Positions 37,901-49,147 of a stretch of 64,000 nucleotides of DNA are shown in pieces. Each line of letters begins with the position of its first letter. The stretch's first letter is position 1. This stretch comes from Panonychus citri. Its lineage: Eukaryota > Arthropoda > Arachnida > Trombidiformes > Tetranychidae. The notes below the pieces were generated by a model. The model ran no database searches and was not told the DNA's origin. It saw only the letters and a list, made by a program, of their open reading frames with translations. The position numbers were made by a program, and so were the translations under genes. The DNA is taken from NCBI RefSeq assembly GCF_014898815.1, contig NW_026515450.1, positions 186,001 through 250,000 on the forward strand, in the 5' to 3' direction.

Positions 37901-40133
37901 TACTTCTCAGCAACAGCATGATCAAAGCCAAATTCATCATCAGCTTAATCAAGCGCCTTCTCAAGCATTGCCCTCAGTAAGTTCTTGCAATTATTACACT
38001 GTTGATGAATTGTTCATCAATTCATTAGAATCATTAACGATTCTTGGCTTACATAATTTACCCTACATTAAAATTGATAATTAATCATCTTATTTTCCAC
38101 AAATTAGATCAATCATGTCCAAAATGTGCTTAGAAATCAAGCAGCTAAAAACTTGGGATCTGGCCAACCCAATTTGCCATCAGAGAAACAATTGATGCAT
38201 TTGGTCCAACAGATACAGTTAGCTGTTCAATCTGGCCACCTTAATGCTCAGGTATTTGAAATTTGATTCGTTACTCTTTTTAATTACTGTGTCCGATTAT
38301 TAATTTGATTGATTGTCGTTTCTTTGCTTTATAGATATTGAACCAACCGTTGGCAGCACCAACAATCCATTTAATCAATCAGCTTTTACAAAATATCAAA
38401 ACACTCCAATCATTACAAATGCAAATTGCCTCTCACCCCAAAAACGGGGGTCCTTTCAATAACTCTTCTCAGTCAAATCTTCACGTACAAATAACTCAAA
38501 CCAAGTTGCGTATCCAAAATTTACAAAATCAGATCACTATCCAACAGGGACTGTTCCTTAAACAGCAACAACAGGGACAGTTGACTGGAGGAGGTGGAAC
38601 TCACTCTCAAGGATCACTTGTTAATCCCTCTGCATTAATTTACTCTCAGTCCAATGGTGACATTGGAGGTGGTAATGGAGGAAATGGTGGAGGAGCGAAT
38701 CAGTCACAACAAATGTTGGCTACTGCACAATCTTCTCATGCTCAAGGAGGAGGAGGAGCCCTCCATTCATCGATGGTATCAGGTATTGGCAATACTAATG
38801 CTCCAATATTCAATGCAAATCACGGTAGTGGAAATGGAGCTGGCATGGATTTCCTTAAAGACGGTGATAGTATTCAACAGTTGAACAATGACTTATGTGA
38901 TTTGACGCTCAAAGACTATTCCCAAAGTGGTGCTGGTGCGCATCAAGGGCTTGGCATTTCTGGCATCAATGGAGGAATGAATTCAATGAATGCTTCCTCT
39001 CAAGGTCATCACTCACAACAGCAACAAGGAAATTCAGGTCAACATTCACGACTACAAAAATGGAAGTTCAACAACTACGATAGAGACGAACATGGATCAT
39101 CGGCAGGAGAAAACAATGCTAATGATTTCCTTCGTGCTCCAGGTTCGACCAAGAATCATCCTAATGATGTCTCAGGTTTGAACAGGGGCAATGTGGGTGG
39201 TGATGGTTCCTCTCTCGGAGGTTGGTCTGGACTGAGTTTCCCTGGAAATGGAGGCGGTGAAAGTTCAAACTGGTCAAAAGATTCCATGTTGAATGCTGTG
39301 TCAATGGCCTCAAACTCTGTTCCTTCCTCTATTATGGGACCAAATGGTACACAAGCCGGAGATCTTAAAAGTTTAGTCATGTCAAGCTCTTCAGGAGTAA
39401 CTGGAGGAGTTATGACAGCTCCAAGCCAAACAACAGTTAACAGTATGGACTTGAATGACATTAATAATCTTGTTCCTGAATTTGAGCCTGGTAAACCATG
39501 GAAAGGTGTATCTGGTATGAAAATTGAAGATGATCCTCATATAACTCCCGGTAGTGTGACCCGATCTCCCCTTTCAGTGAACACAATCCGAGATCCAGCA
39601 ATATTAACCGGTTTGTACAACAATTGGTCAGCCAAAGGTGCGAGTCCAAATACATTGAATAATGAAATGTTGGCTCCATCAGTTGGACTATCTTCCAATG
39701 CCACTTGGGCTTTTAATGCTGGTGCCAATGCTGGTAAGTTAGTTGTTGACTAACACTAGTTGATGGTCTTGATTTGATGGTTATTTGACTCTCATTATTA
39801 TTTTTATCTCTAGGTTGGGGTGCCATTCCAAATGAAACTCATAATCCCGAAACTCTGTGGAGTGGAGGTGGTGGTGGATCTATGACTAAGACTCGAGGTC
39901 CACCTCCAGGAATGGGTCAAGAACGACTTGGTCCTCGTGGAGATCAATCAATGGCAGGTATCCGTCCTCAATCAAGCACCTTTAATAACTGGATGATGAA
40001 TCCTTCCAATGAAGGAGGTGATCATCTCAGCAATGGGCTTGAACCCAAAGATCTGCTTCTTTCCCGAATGATGAATAATGGCAATGGAGTGGGATATGGT
40101 ATGGGAGTCAATATTGGGAACAAATGGATGTGA
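34965..40133 (+). CDS. gw: GW182/gawky (TNRC6) miRNA-silencing protein, RRM-less, four one-base frame breaks
   Basis: Bridges Argonaute to the CCR4-NOT and PAN2-PAN3 deadenylases in cytoplasmic miRNA silencing. Exons 34965-35318, 35419-35890, 36221-37486, 37553-37610, 37675-37976, 38108-38251, 38335-39733, 39814-40133; corrected length 1438 aa. The N-terminal half is GW/WG-rich (ENWGK, QPWGHN, GGTWGE, SIWGG, DTWGTA, TGWE, GVWGQK, SYWGAK), the Argonaute-binding region. A UBA-like segment spans the 37486/37553 junction (RILMEIGCK-REEIENALRSSGVSRDDLLNF), followed by a Gln-rich region. The PAM2-proximal motif LVPEFEPGKPWKG, then DDPHITPGSVTRSPLS, matches TNRC6 closely. The C-terminus ends GNKWM with no RRM. 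Exon 3 has homopolymer indels at 36607-36610, 36673-36675, 36817-36818 and 37034-37038; their net correction gives the exact phase for exon 4. Confidence 0.93.
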
Positions 40134-43100
40134 TTTAATGTTAATTTAAATTGACTTGGGCAACTTGTTGTTTTAACCCCAAGGGCAAACGTTACAAAGG
40201 ATTACCAAAAGAATCTATTGACCTCTTAATCGATACCGCCTTACAATCCAGATGCAAAATGCAACAAACAAAAAGATAAAAACCTACATATTCAAGCCAT
40301 TTATCTTCAAATTCATACCCAAATCACTCATTACAATAGTTAAACATTCAAAGACAAGACAAGTCGAGTCGAATCAAGTTTTCAGTCAAGCCTAGATGTG
40401 GTATATATATAAACAAAAGTCAAATCAAATCAAGTCAAGCCAAGCCAAGCCCAAGTCTAAGTAACTTGTTCTTCGCTCATTTTCAATGATGTCCAAATCA
40501 TTACTCATACACAGGGTATTTAAACCCAAAAAGTACAGTGATTGGCCCAATCATCTTTAATGTTCATTTACTTAAAACAAAAAAAGGATGGCAACATAAA
40601 CCTGGAAAAATACAAAAAACGAAAAAAAAAGATTTCAAGTTGTCCTCAAGTACCATATATATAAACCCATCTACTTTTGGAGATGTTGACCTTCATCGGC
40701 CTTCATACAAAAAACTATAGCCATATCAGATGAATATGGACTATGAGCATCAACGGTGATATTTGACTAAAGTCATGAGAGGATATATTCCTGATGATAG
40801 TACATATTCCTCACCCATTCTCATCTCATTTTTTCTTTATCTTTCATTTTCCAAAAATTTTTGAATCCTCACATAATCCTTTTTCTCATGCATCATCTTT
40901 GTCAACATTTCCCCCCTTGTTCACTATATAATTAATGTCTCTTTCCAATTTTCTTTCTTTTCATCTATCTTATTTTGTCCCATCTACTCCCACCTAATCC
41001 AATTACCTCTTTCTCTCTCTCTCTCTCTCATCTTCTTCTCCCCAGATTATACCCAATTTGTCCTCATTTTTTTGTGATTACTTTTGCCTAATATTATTTT
41101 CATTCATTTGGGAACTTTAAGTTAGATGGTTTAGACTAGTTTATCAACAAACAATATTTTATCATGGACGATAAATTCATTGACAATTAATCCAAAAATT
41201 TTTTCAATTAGTGCACACCACCAATTTATTCCTGCCTAATAATTGACTAACTACTACTATCCTGGCCTTGATCTATCTTCTCTCTCTCTTCATCTACGGA
41301 CCTGGTTCGCTTGTTATCCACTGGGTTGTTGCAAATATCTTTCTCATCCTACCTCTAACCTTGATCCTCCTTTTCCATTAAATATCCATCTCTTATGACC
41401 AAGACAATAAGATCGATCAATGAAGAAATGTTATCATTCTTTCAACAATTTCTTCCTCTACTTTCAAAAACTGTATCTACTTTTCTTCCCAATGATTATC
41501 TTGTCTTTCCTAAAATGTTTCTCCTTTTTCTCATCCAACACCTTTACCACCAAAATATCATCATTATCACTCCCATAATGTTCAATAATCATTGTATTTC
41601 TTTTCTTCTTTGACATTGATCTTACCTCACCTTGTTCATTCATTCTTATTTCTCTCTCTCTCTCATTCTTTTTCTCTTAAAAACTTGCTTCCGCTCTCCA
41701 ACTCATACTCTTCTCTCTTAATCCCAATCATCTTTAACTTTGACAAAAAAAATCTCTTTCTTCACAATCATCAAACTCACAAAATTTACAAGGAAAACAA
41801 CCAACACATCCAAACACACACACACACCGAAATAATAAGTTAAAAGACAATTTATATTATTATAAAAAGTAAACCAAATTTAAGACGAAGAGATTATAAT
41901 GAGATTATCAAACATAACAAAACAAACCAACAAACAAAAATAAGAGATTTTTACCTCTCTTGCAATCACTTATTTAAACGAGAGGCCAAACAAACAATGA
42001 AACAAATCATCATTTACTATTAACTGTAATAACAATGTCTATTTAAGAAACAATTGTTTTTCACTTTCTCTCTCTCTCTCTCTCCCTTAAATTGTTTGTG
42101 TCTCTTAATTAACTTTCACCTTCTTCTGTTGTAAAAGCTCATAATCTAAAAAAAAACGAAATTATTATTTATAGTTCAACACTTATATTATAATCCAATC
42201 CCTCGAAATAACAAAGATGTCGACATAAAATAAAATGTGAATAAAGTTGCCCATTTTTAGATGAAATTGTAAAATGTTAAATTTGATTAATTATTTGTTT
42301 AATTGTGTGGAAATTGATCTGATTAAGATTGGTGGAAAGAAAAAATTTTTCGAAAAAAAAATTGTACCGATGAAAAACTTTTTCCATCTCTTAATTGTTA
42401 ATAAACAACTCGAATCAATATCTCGATTAATTTAAGAATCTGGATTAATAATTAATGAGAGATGGAAATTGAATTGATTGTTGTGTCATGTTTGATGTTA
42501 ATCAGGAAGAGAAATCGAGGTTAAATTGTGATCGTAAACACGATAAACTGACCATGATCAATCCATAGATAGATTAACTTGCTAATGATTAACTAATAGC
42601 AATTAAATGAACAAATTTATCTAACCTCAGGTTATTATTGTTAATTAATGTTACCGTTTGTTATTACAATTAACTATCAGTTTGTTTTTACCCACTTTCA
42701 ATTTGTTGTCCTCCATTTACACTTTAACCCTTGGAGCAATTAACTCACCTTATTATTATTAAGATGATGATGATTAACTAAACTGGTTCATTAAATTGTA
42801 ATCTCATCATCATCTGAATCTTCATCCGTTTTGGTTAATCACTTTTAATTGTTAATCACTTCCGGAAAATCAATCGAACTTCAATTTGGTCATTTGATTG
42901 TCATGTGATTGAATAAATGATTAACTGATTGTAGAAATTATTTCGTCTTTATTAATAAGATTAATATTAATTAATTAACGGTCTAACTAATTGTTAACCA
43001 AATTGAGAGGAAGAGTTTAATTTTCTCAACGATAATTAAGTTGGTTGATCATTTTCTATTGATTATGATTTTAATTTCTTTACATTTGATTAATTGTTGC

Positions 43101-44140
43101 ACTTTGTTTACCTTAGTTCATTTAATTGTTGATCATTTTGACTATTTTACTTAATTCTAATTGTTTTTGATTAACAGAAACTAACAGAATAATTTGAACA
43201 ACAATTTATTCATGGTTTTAATTTAAATGATTATTTAATTATCATTCAAATGTGAACCAAACAATTTACCGTTAATTGTATTAAATCAAATTAAACTCAA
43301 GTAATTTCAATCTGTTAATTCAATTTTCTATCACCTGATCAGGTTAATTGTAATCAGTTAAGTTCAGGCTCATGGTTAATATTAATCACGTTGATTAGAT
43401 TAAGTTACAAAAGGTCAAACAATTAACAGATGAACTTTACCCTAACGAGATGTGTTGATAGTCTTGATGTTAATTTGCTATTAAAATTGATTAATTGTTG
43501 ATCTTTATCAATGAATTAAGTTTAATTTTTTTCTTCTATTAAAAGTGAATTAATTAAATTCTATTGGTTGTTTTTTTCTTCTTCTTCAAATTCGATAAGT
43601 TTACCAATTCGATGATGACCTAACACGACCGAAAGGTTCTAATGGCCGATAAGAAACAACCTTTAACCATCACCGTTTGGAGATAATTTAAATTCTGATA
43701 CAAATAAACTTATCACTTTTCAATATTCCAACAATTTAACCGATTTAACCGAATCTTTAATTTCCGTTTTAACGATCATTCTGTTATCCTCTTCCTCCGC
43801 CTTCCACTCTTCCCACCCTCGTCCTTACCTTATACACTTTTCCTTTTATCGAAAGCAAAACGATATCGATTACAATCAAATATCGTAAACAAGTTTAGAA
43901 TAATAACTTTGAGTGAATTAATTTATGGACGTCCCATCATCATCTTGGTATCTTCATGTTCACCACTCACTCACCTTTATCATCTTCAGGAAATGTTCAC
44001 TCGCGCCACCAAAGTGTATAAAAGGATCGGACGAGGTCACCAAACGAAATCTGTTCCAACTAATCATCTAACCTTTCCACTTGAGCTTAACAACTTCTTC
44101 TCGAACTTAACCAAACCCAATCCTTTCTAATTCAATCATC
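40134..44140. other. gawky 3' UTR and intergenic DNA
   Basis: Starts as probable 3' UTR and becomes A/T-rich intergenic DNA with many TTAATTGT words. It includes a (CAAGC)-like degenerate run near 40420-40455 and short CT runs near 41017-41031 and 42064-42084. No coding signal above background. Confidence 0.55.
44017..44024 (+). promoter_or_regulatory. TATA box of the small secreted-protein gene
   Basis: TATAAAAG sits 117 bp upstream of the ATG at 44141, with higher-GC DNA just downstream, as expected for a strongly expressed gene. Confidence 0.6.
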
Positions 44141-44631
44141 ATGCGTTTCATGGTAAGCAAATAATCAAACGAATTGTGTTAAGTGTATTTGTTTGTTTGT
44201 GAGAGAGAACGAGAAACTTGGATAACTTTTGAATGGAAATTGTTGTTTATTCAATTTTCTTCGAACTTTTCTCCATCTAATTTCTTTTCGTCTTAACTTT
44301 GTTCTTTTCTTTCGATTGGTTCGTTTTCGATTTTATTTCATTTTTTATTCCTTTTCTTTTCTTTTCTTGTTAATTTATCGAATAGTTCGCCTTCGCTTGC
44401 TTCTGCGCCACCATCATCTTCGTCCAAAGTTTCCCAATCATCTACGCTCCAACTCTTGGTAAACTCGCCATTCCTGCAGCGATCGCTGGTGGTTACATCG
44501 CCACTGGAGTAGTTGGTGGTCTTGCCGGTGCTCTATCAGTCAAAATTCATGAACCCCAACATGGTGGACATGCTTATGCCATTCACGATGGACTTGACCA
44601 CCTTTCTTTTGACCATGGTGAAAGTTGGTAA
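44141..44631 (+). CDS. Small secreted hydrophobic/His-rich protein (85 aa)
   Basis: Exons 44141-44152 (MRFM) and 44386-44631 across a 233-bp GT-AG intron. The signal peptide ends around IIFVQS. The mature part has a small-residue hydrophobic stretch (AIPAAIAGGYIATGVVGGLAGAL) and then a His-rich, acidic tail (HEPQHGGHAYAIHDG...DHGESW). C-rich third positions differ from the neighbouring AT-rich genes and suggest high expression. The style resembles small cuticular or secreted proteins of arthropods. I do not recognise a specific family; an antimicrobial or matrix role would be a guess. Confidence 0.75.
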
Positions 44632-46888
44632 ATTTGGTTCACTGATCAACAATTGTTATCTCTCTTCATTTCAAAGTGAAACCTCCTTTTGCTCATCATC
44701 CTCGTCATCGATCCTCTCATCAGGTTCACCAGGTTCATGTCATTCACCATCTTCACCTTCATCTTCGTGCTCATCATCCTCAACCTCTACACCATCTTCC
44801 TCTTCACCAACACCAACCACACCGTCAACCTCAACGGTAGTAACAACCGGACTCTCACCAGGAAACCTTTTAACCTGCCATGATGATCATACCTCAGTTT
44901 CATCATTCTTACCTTCACTATTTAATTTCATCTCACCATCGGACCATCAACAATCAACTTACCTTTTCCATCCTCATCAACACCCAACTGTCCATCCTTA
45001 CAATTTCATCATCGTCCTAATCTACTTGGTACCATTTTCGGTCTACCTTAGCCTGGTCTACGTTTTTGTACCTTTGATTCCCGCTTTTCGTTTCGCCCTT
45101 TTTTACCTTCTCTTTTATCCTGTTCTCCTGATTGTTACACTTTTCTCAATATTCTATGTTTTTGTTAACTAATTTATTAATCATCATCATTTTCGTTATA
45201 TTTATCGATCAACTTGGGAAAGAAAAATTTGTTTACCTCTTCTCCTTTATGGATGGAAAACAATTTCTATTAATTTATTTTCATTGCAAACAACAAAACA
45301 AACAAACAAATCATCTGTTATCTCCGTTAATTAAATGATTAATTAAAAATAAGCAAAATTTATTCGACAATTTGATCAATTGTTTATTCGCGAAAAAAAT
45401 TTTCCAATTTTGGATCAATTGAATTTTCCGCTTTTCCTTCAATGACATTGTAACCATGGCAACAGAAAATTGGGGAAAGAAATTAAAGAAAATCATGTTG
45501 AGTAATAGAAGAAAAAATTCTTTCCCTCCTTTTGGTTTTTCTCTCTTTCTTTTCACTTAAATTCTTTGTCTTTTTTTCCCTTAAAAAAAACAAGAACTAA
45601 TTTCTATTTACTTTTTGGTTCTCATCTTTTCGATTGGTGATTTCTTTTAATTTAATCTTTTGTTTTTCTTTAATTCTTACAACTAATTGTGTTTTAATTG
45701 TATTCGGTAAGCATATTGGTTAATTATTTCTCAACCTGTCACAATGAATATGTTACATATAAGATTTTCCATGAAGAACGGTCTCTTTATTTTCTCTCAT
45801 ATTTTCTGTCTTTTATTTTCTCTTCTCTTTCTCTCTCAATGGTTTTAATGCTCATATACATTCCCCATGTATCGAGAATTGTAATGAAAATTTTACCCTG
45901 GAAACTGATTTTATATTCTCAGTATTTATTCATGTTTTCCTTTCTCTTATTCTCTCACTTTCTTTAAACTCTCTATTCCAACTTTCTCTCTTCTTTTCTG
46001 TTGCACTTTTTCACAAAAAGAAAAGGTTTGTTTTCCTGTGATCTTTATGGGCTCAAGTTTTATGTTTCATAGTTTTTTTTTTCGCATGAATGTTAGTCCT
46101 TTTTTTCTATGGGTAATGTTTCTCACTTGAACTCTCTCTCTCTTCTCTCTTTTTTGATTTTTAATCTTCCATTTTGCCTTACAGATATAATAATTTTCTC
46201 TTTTTTCTCCCTTCCTCCCTCTCTCTCTCTCTTTTTCTCTTGTTTCTTGTTCTCTGTGTGTCTCTCTCTCTCCATCTTACCATCATCACCAGTAGTAACT
46301 CTTAATTCCAATGACAATTTCTGTGGATTCAATTCTGGCCATTCTATCGCTTTTCTCTATCATCTTGTGTATTTATTAACTCATATTGTGTTTGAGTTTC
46401 TCTGACTGTATATAAATCTGTTGTTGGACATTGTTATTCATCTTTAACTTTAACGTCATTGGACATTAGTGAATACCTTATTTTTTCTATTGGAATTCTA
46501 TCTACTTAACCATAACAATTATTGCTGATTTTTTGCCTCCTTCATTTGGTATCCTTCCTCTTCTGTATGTTTCAAGGAAACATTTACCAAACCAGAAACT
46601 GTTGGAGTGTTTTTACATTTTGTTTCTCTTGATTTATATAAATTTCATTGATTAGGTTTGTTTTCTTTTTTTCTTTTTTCCCCTTTATTTATCCCTCTCA
46701 TTTTCAATCTCTCTTTTCACTGTCTCTGTTGATTTCTTTCCCTCATTTTGTCTCTCTCTCTCTCTCTCTCTGTATCTACAGTCTCTCTGCCTATACAGTT
46801 GTGTGATTTTCTTCTCTCTCTCTCCCTGTGAATCTTTAATCATGTTTATTTAATTTCTTTTTCTCTCTATTCTATTACAGTTTAAGGT
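44632..46888. other. Intergenic region and YY1 5' UTR with intron
   Basis: Holds the 3' UTR of the small secreted gene and the YY1 promoter. A likely untranslated first exon ends at 45706 (ATTCG then GTAAGC), and a TATTACAG acceptor at 46880 opens the coding exon, implying a 1.17-kb 5' UTR intron that is CT-rich on the + strand. The hydrophobic open frame at 44513-45172 is judged non-coding. Confidence 0.5.
45450..45463. promoter_or_regulatory. RFX X-box GTAACCATGGCAAC
   Basis: Matches the imperfect palindrome bound by RFX factors (GTNRCC, short spacer, RGYAAC). It lies about 250 bp upstream of the inferred YY1 first-exon donor, in likely promoter DNA. Confidence 0.45.
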
Positions 46889-48268
46889 ATGGCTGATGGA
46901 GAACATATTGTGGAAGTACAAGAGGTTGAAATAGAAGCTGTAGTACCGACTAAAGATGAAGACCTTGACGATGATTTTGACGCAGAGAATAGGTTAGATC
47001 ATGGAGAACCATTGGTTAGCCTGGGTACTGATGATGATAATTTAAATGATCACCTAAATGATGATTGGTCAAATCAGGATGATGATGAAAGTGACAATGT
47101 TTCCGTGTTTCCATCTTCAGCACCCGATCTAATGCTGGAAACAGGCAGAGATTTATCCAAAAAACGAAAACAATCCCCTTCACCTTCAAGTAAAGATGCC
47201 TCGGACTGGTTTATGTCCAATAGCAATTGTGATTTAATTGCTAACAATTCAAGTCTAACACATAGTGATAGTCTTTTCCATAATTCCAATTTTGTTACCA
47301 ACAACACTGGAACAAGTAACAATAGCAGTGGATCTTACAATCGAGCACATAACAACAATCTTATGATACATAATAAAAAATCTTTCAAAAGAAACCTGGT
47401 TGGAACCACTTTACTCCAACAACCAACCCACCTTGAAAGTAAAATGGTCAATAGTTCTAATCTACTTGAACGTCGAACACCAACCAGATGGAAAGAGAAA
47501 TCGGTTCAAATAAAAACTTTAGGCGGTGGACATTTTAGTTTTATGACCTGGGTGTCTGCTAATGATGATGAAGAAATAGTGACCGCTGCTTCCCTTGATG
47601 ATGATAATTTAACCTCCTCCTCTTCCCAACAATCTCAACCTCAATTGGACATTAGTGAATACATGACAGGTATTAAGAAAATACCTAAGGAAGGTCTACC
47701 AGGAGTTGATTTATCCGATCCCAAACAATTAGCTGAATTTGCAAAAATGAAACCTCGTAAACCCTCATCAGATGATGATACCCGAACCATTGGTTGTCCA
47801 CATAAAGGCTGTTCCAAAATGTTTCGAGACAATAGTGCGATGAGAAAACACCTTCATACCCATGGACCTAGAGTACATGTTTGTGCCGAATGTGGTAAAG
47901 CATTTGTCGAATCATCTAAACTTAAAAGACATCAGCTGGTTCATACCGGAGAAAAACCTTTCCAATGTACTTTTGAAGGATGTGGGAAAAGATTCTCCCT
48001 CGATTTTAACCTTAGAACCCATGTAAGAATACACACTGGTGATAGGCCTTATGTTTGCCCTTTTGATGGTTGTTCTAAAAAGTTTGCCCAATCAACTAAC
48101 CTTAAATCACACATTTTAACACACGCCAAGGCTAAAGCTAATCAACAACAAAGAATCACAACAATGGAAATACCAATATCATCTCCAACCTCTTCAGTAT
48201 CAACATCAATGACACCCGATGTTGGAACTGAATGTTTTGTTATTGCAGCACCAAATTTACTAAATTAA
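46889..48268 (+). CDS. YY1: YY1 / Pleiohomeotic zinc-finger transcription factor
   Basis: Sequence-specific nuclear factor that recruits Polycomb (PhoRC) in arthropods and also activates promoters. 459 residues in one coding exon. The N-terminus is acidic (DEDLDDDFD). A YY1-type segment SVQIKTLGGGHFSFMTW is followed by the REPO Polycomb-recruitment domain (ISEYMTGIKKIP..GLPGVDLSDPKQLAEFAKMKPRK, about residues 253-290). Four C2H2 fingers from about 303 to 415 are almost identical to vertebrate YY1 (CPHKGCSKMFRDNSAMRKH, HVCAECGKAFVESSKLKRH, CTFEGCGKRFSLDFNLRTH, CPFDGCSKKFAQSTNLKSH). The start follows a UTR acceptor by 8 bases. No frame error here. The window also contains a YY1-like motif at the malic enzyme promoter; that link is only suggestive. 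Confidence 0.97.
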   Translation: MADGEHIVEVQEVEIEAVVPTKDEDLDDDFDAENRLDHGEPLVSLGTDDDNLNDHLNDDWSNQDDDESDNVSVFPSSAPDLMLETGRDLSKKRKQSPSPSSKDASDWFMSNSNCDLIANNSSLTHSDSLFHNSNFVTNNTGTSNNSSGSYNRAHNNNLMIHNKKSFKRNLVGTTLLQQPTHLESKMVNSSNLLERRTPTRWKEKSVQIKTLGGGHFSFMTWVSANDDEEIVTAASLDDDNLTSSSSQQSQPQLDISEYMTGIKKIPKEGLPGVDLSDPKQLAEFAKMKPRKPSSDDDTRTIGCPHKGCSKMFRDNSAMRKHLHTHGPRVHVCAECGKAFVESSKLKRHQLVHTGEKPFQCTFEGCGKRFSLDFNLRTHVRIHTGDRPYVCPFDGCSKKFAQSTNLKSHILTHAKAKANQQQRITTMEIPISSPTSSVSTSMTPDVGTECFVIAAPNLLN

Positions 48269-49147
48269 ATCCATCATCACCCTCTTCTCATCTTCCCTTT
48301 AAATAATTGAAACTTTTTCTCTCTCTCTCTCACTCTCTTCTTTTTCTTGTAGAGTGTTTTTCATTTTTCTCTCTCTCTCTCACTCTCTCGGTGAAAGAAA
48401 AAGATTCTATCATCTTTAATTGTCATCATCTTTTTCCTCTTGCCTTGTCTCTGTCTCTATCTAACTCTCTGTCTCTCTGTCTCTCAAACACAAAAAGACA
48501 ATTCCTAAACCTCTTCGCCATTCATCATCATCATCTTCATCTTCATTCTCTTTCATCATCTTCATCTCTTCTTTACCTCTGTTCCTTTGAATGATAAATT
48601 GTCAGGGCAACAAAATATTTTCACCTCGCATCCATTGACGCCACAAACAACTTGAATCCCTTTTCACTTAAAAAGATAACAACAACAACAAACAAACAAT
48701 TAAATTCAATAACATTGATTCAAAAGGAAAGAGAAATATTGTTAAATAAAATAAATATAAAGCTCATGAGTTTTTTTTTCAAATCGTAATTGTTTTGCCA
48801 CCAAATTATTCAACAATTAACTTTCAATGGACCCAAAATCTGATGATCTTTTTTCCGAAAACAAACAAATCAAATCAAAGACAATTAGATGACAATTAGA
48901 AAGCACCAAGAAAAAGATTAAGAATTAATTCTATCGTAATCGTAATCGTAATCGTAATTGAAATGTTTCGATTTGATTAATTTTCTTTAATTCGAAAAAA
49001 ATTTCAAGAGAAATTACTTATTCTAAATTTCTATGCGACCCCTTCTCTTTTTTTCTCTGTTGAAGTCTTCAAGTTGAAGAGAAAGCTTTTTATTTAACCG
49101 AACCATTTAATTGACAGTTTGTCTCTTCATCTAATTTTGTATTAATC
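48269..49147. other. YY1 3' UTR and intergenic region
   Basis: CT-rich 3' UTR, then A/T-rich DNA. Contains a hexamer repeat CGTAAT x4 at 48935-48958. No coding signal. Confidence 0.55.

Noticed and set aside
44513..45172. A 219-codon open frame with Ser-rich and very hydrophobic segments overlapping the small secreted gene
   Set aside because: It starts inside the secreted protein's exon in another frame. The rest is made of TCA/TCT repeats and T-rich DNA that yield Ser and hydrophobic residues automatically; no family resemblance.
46109..46405. A 98-codon hydrophobic frame upstream of YY1
   Set aside because: Lies in the CT-rich 5' UTR intron of YY1; composition explains it.
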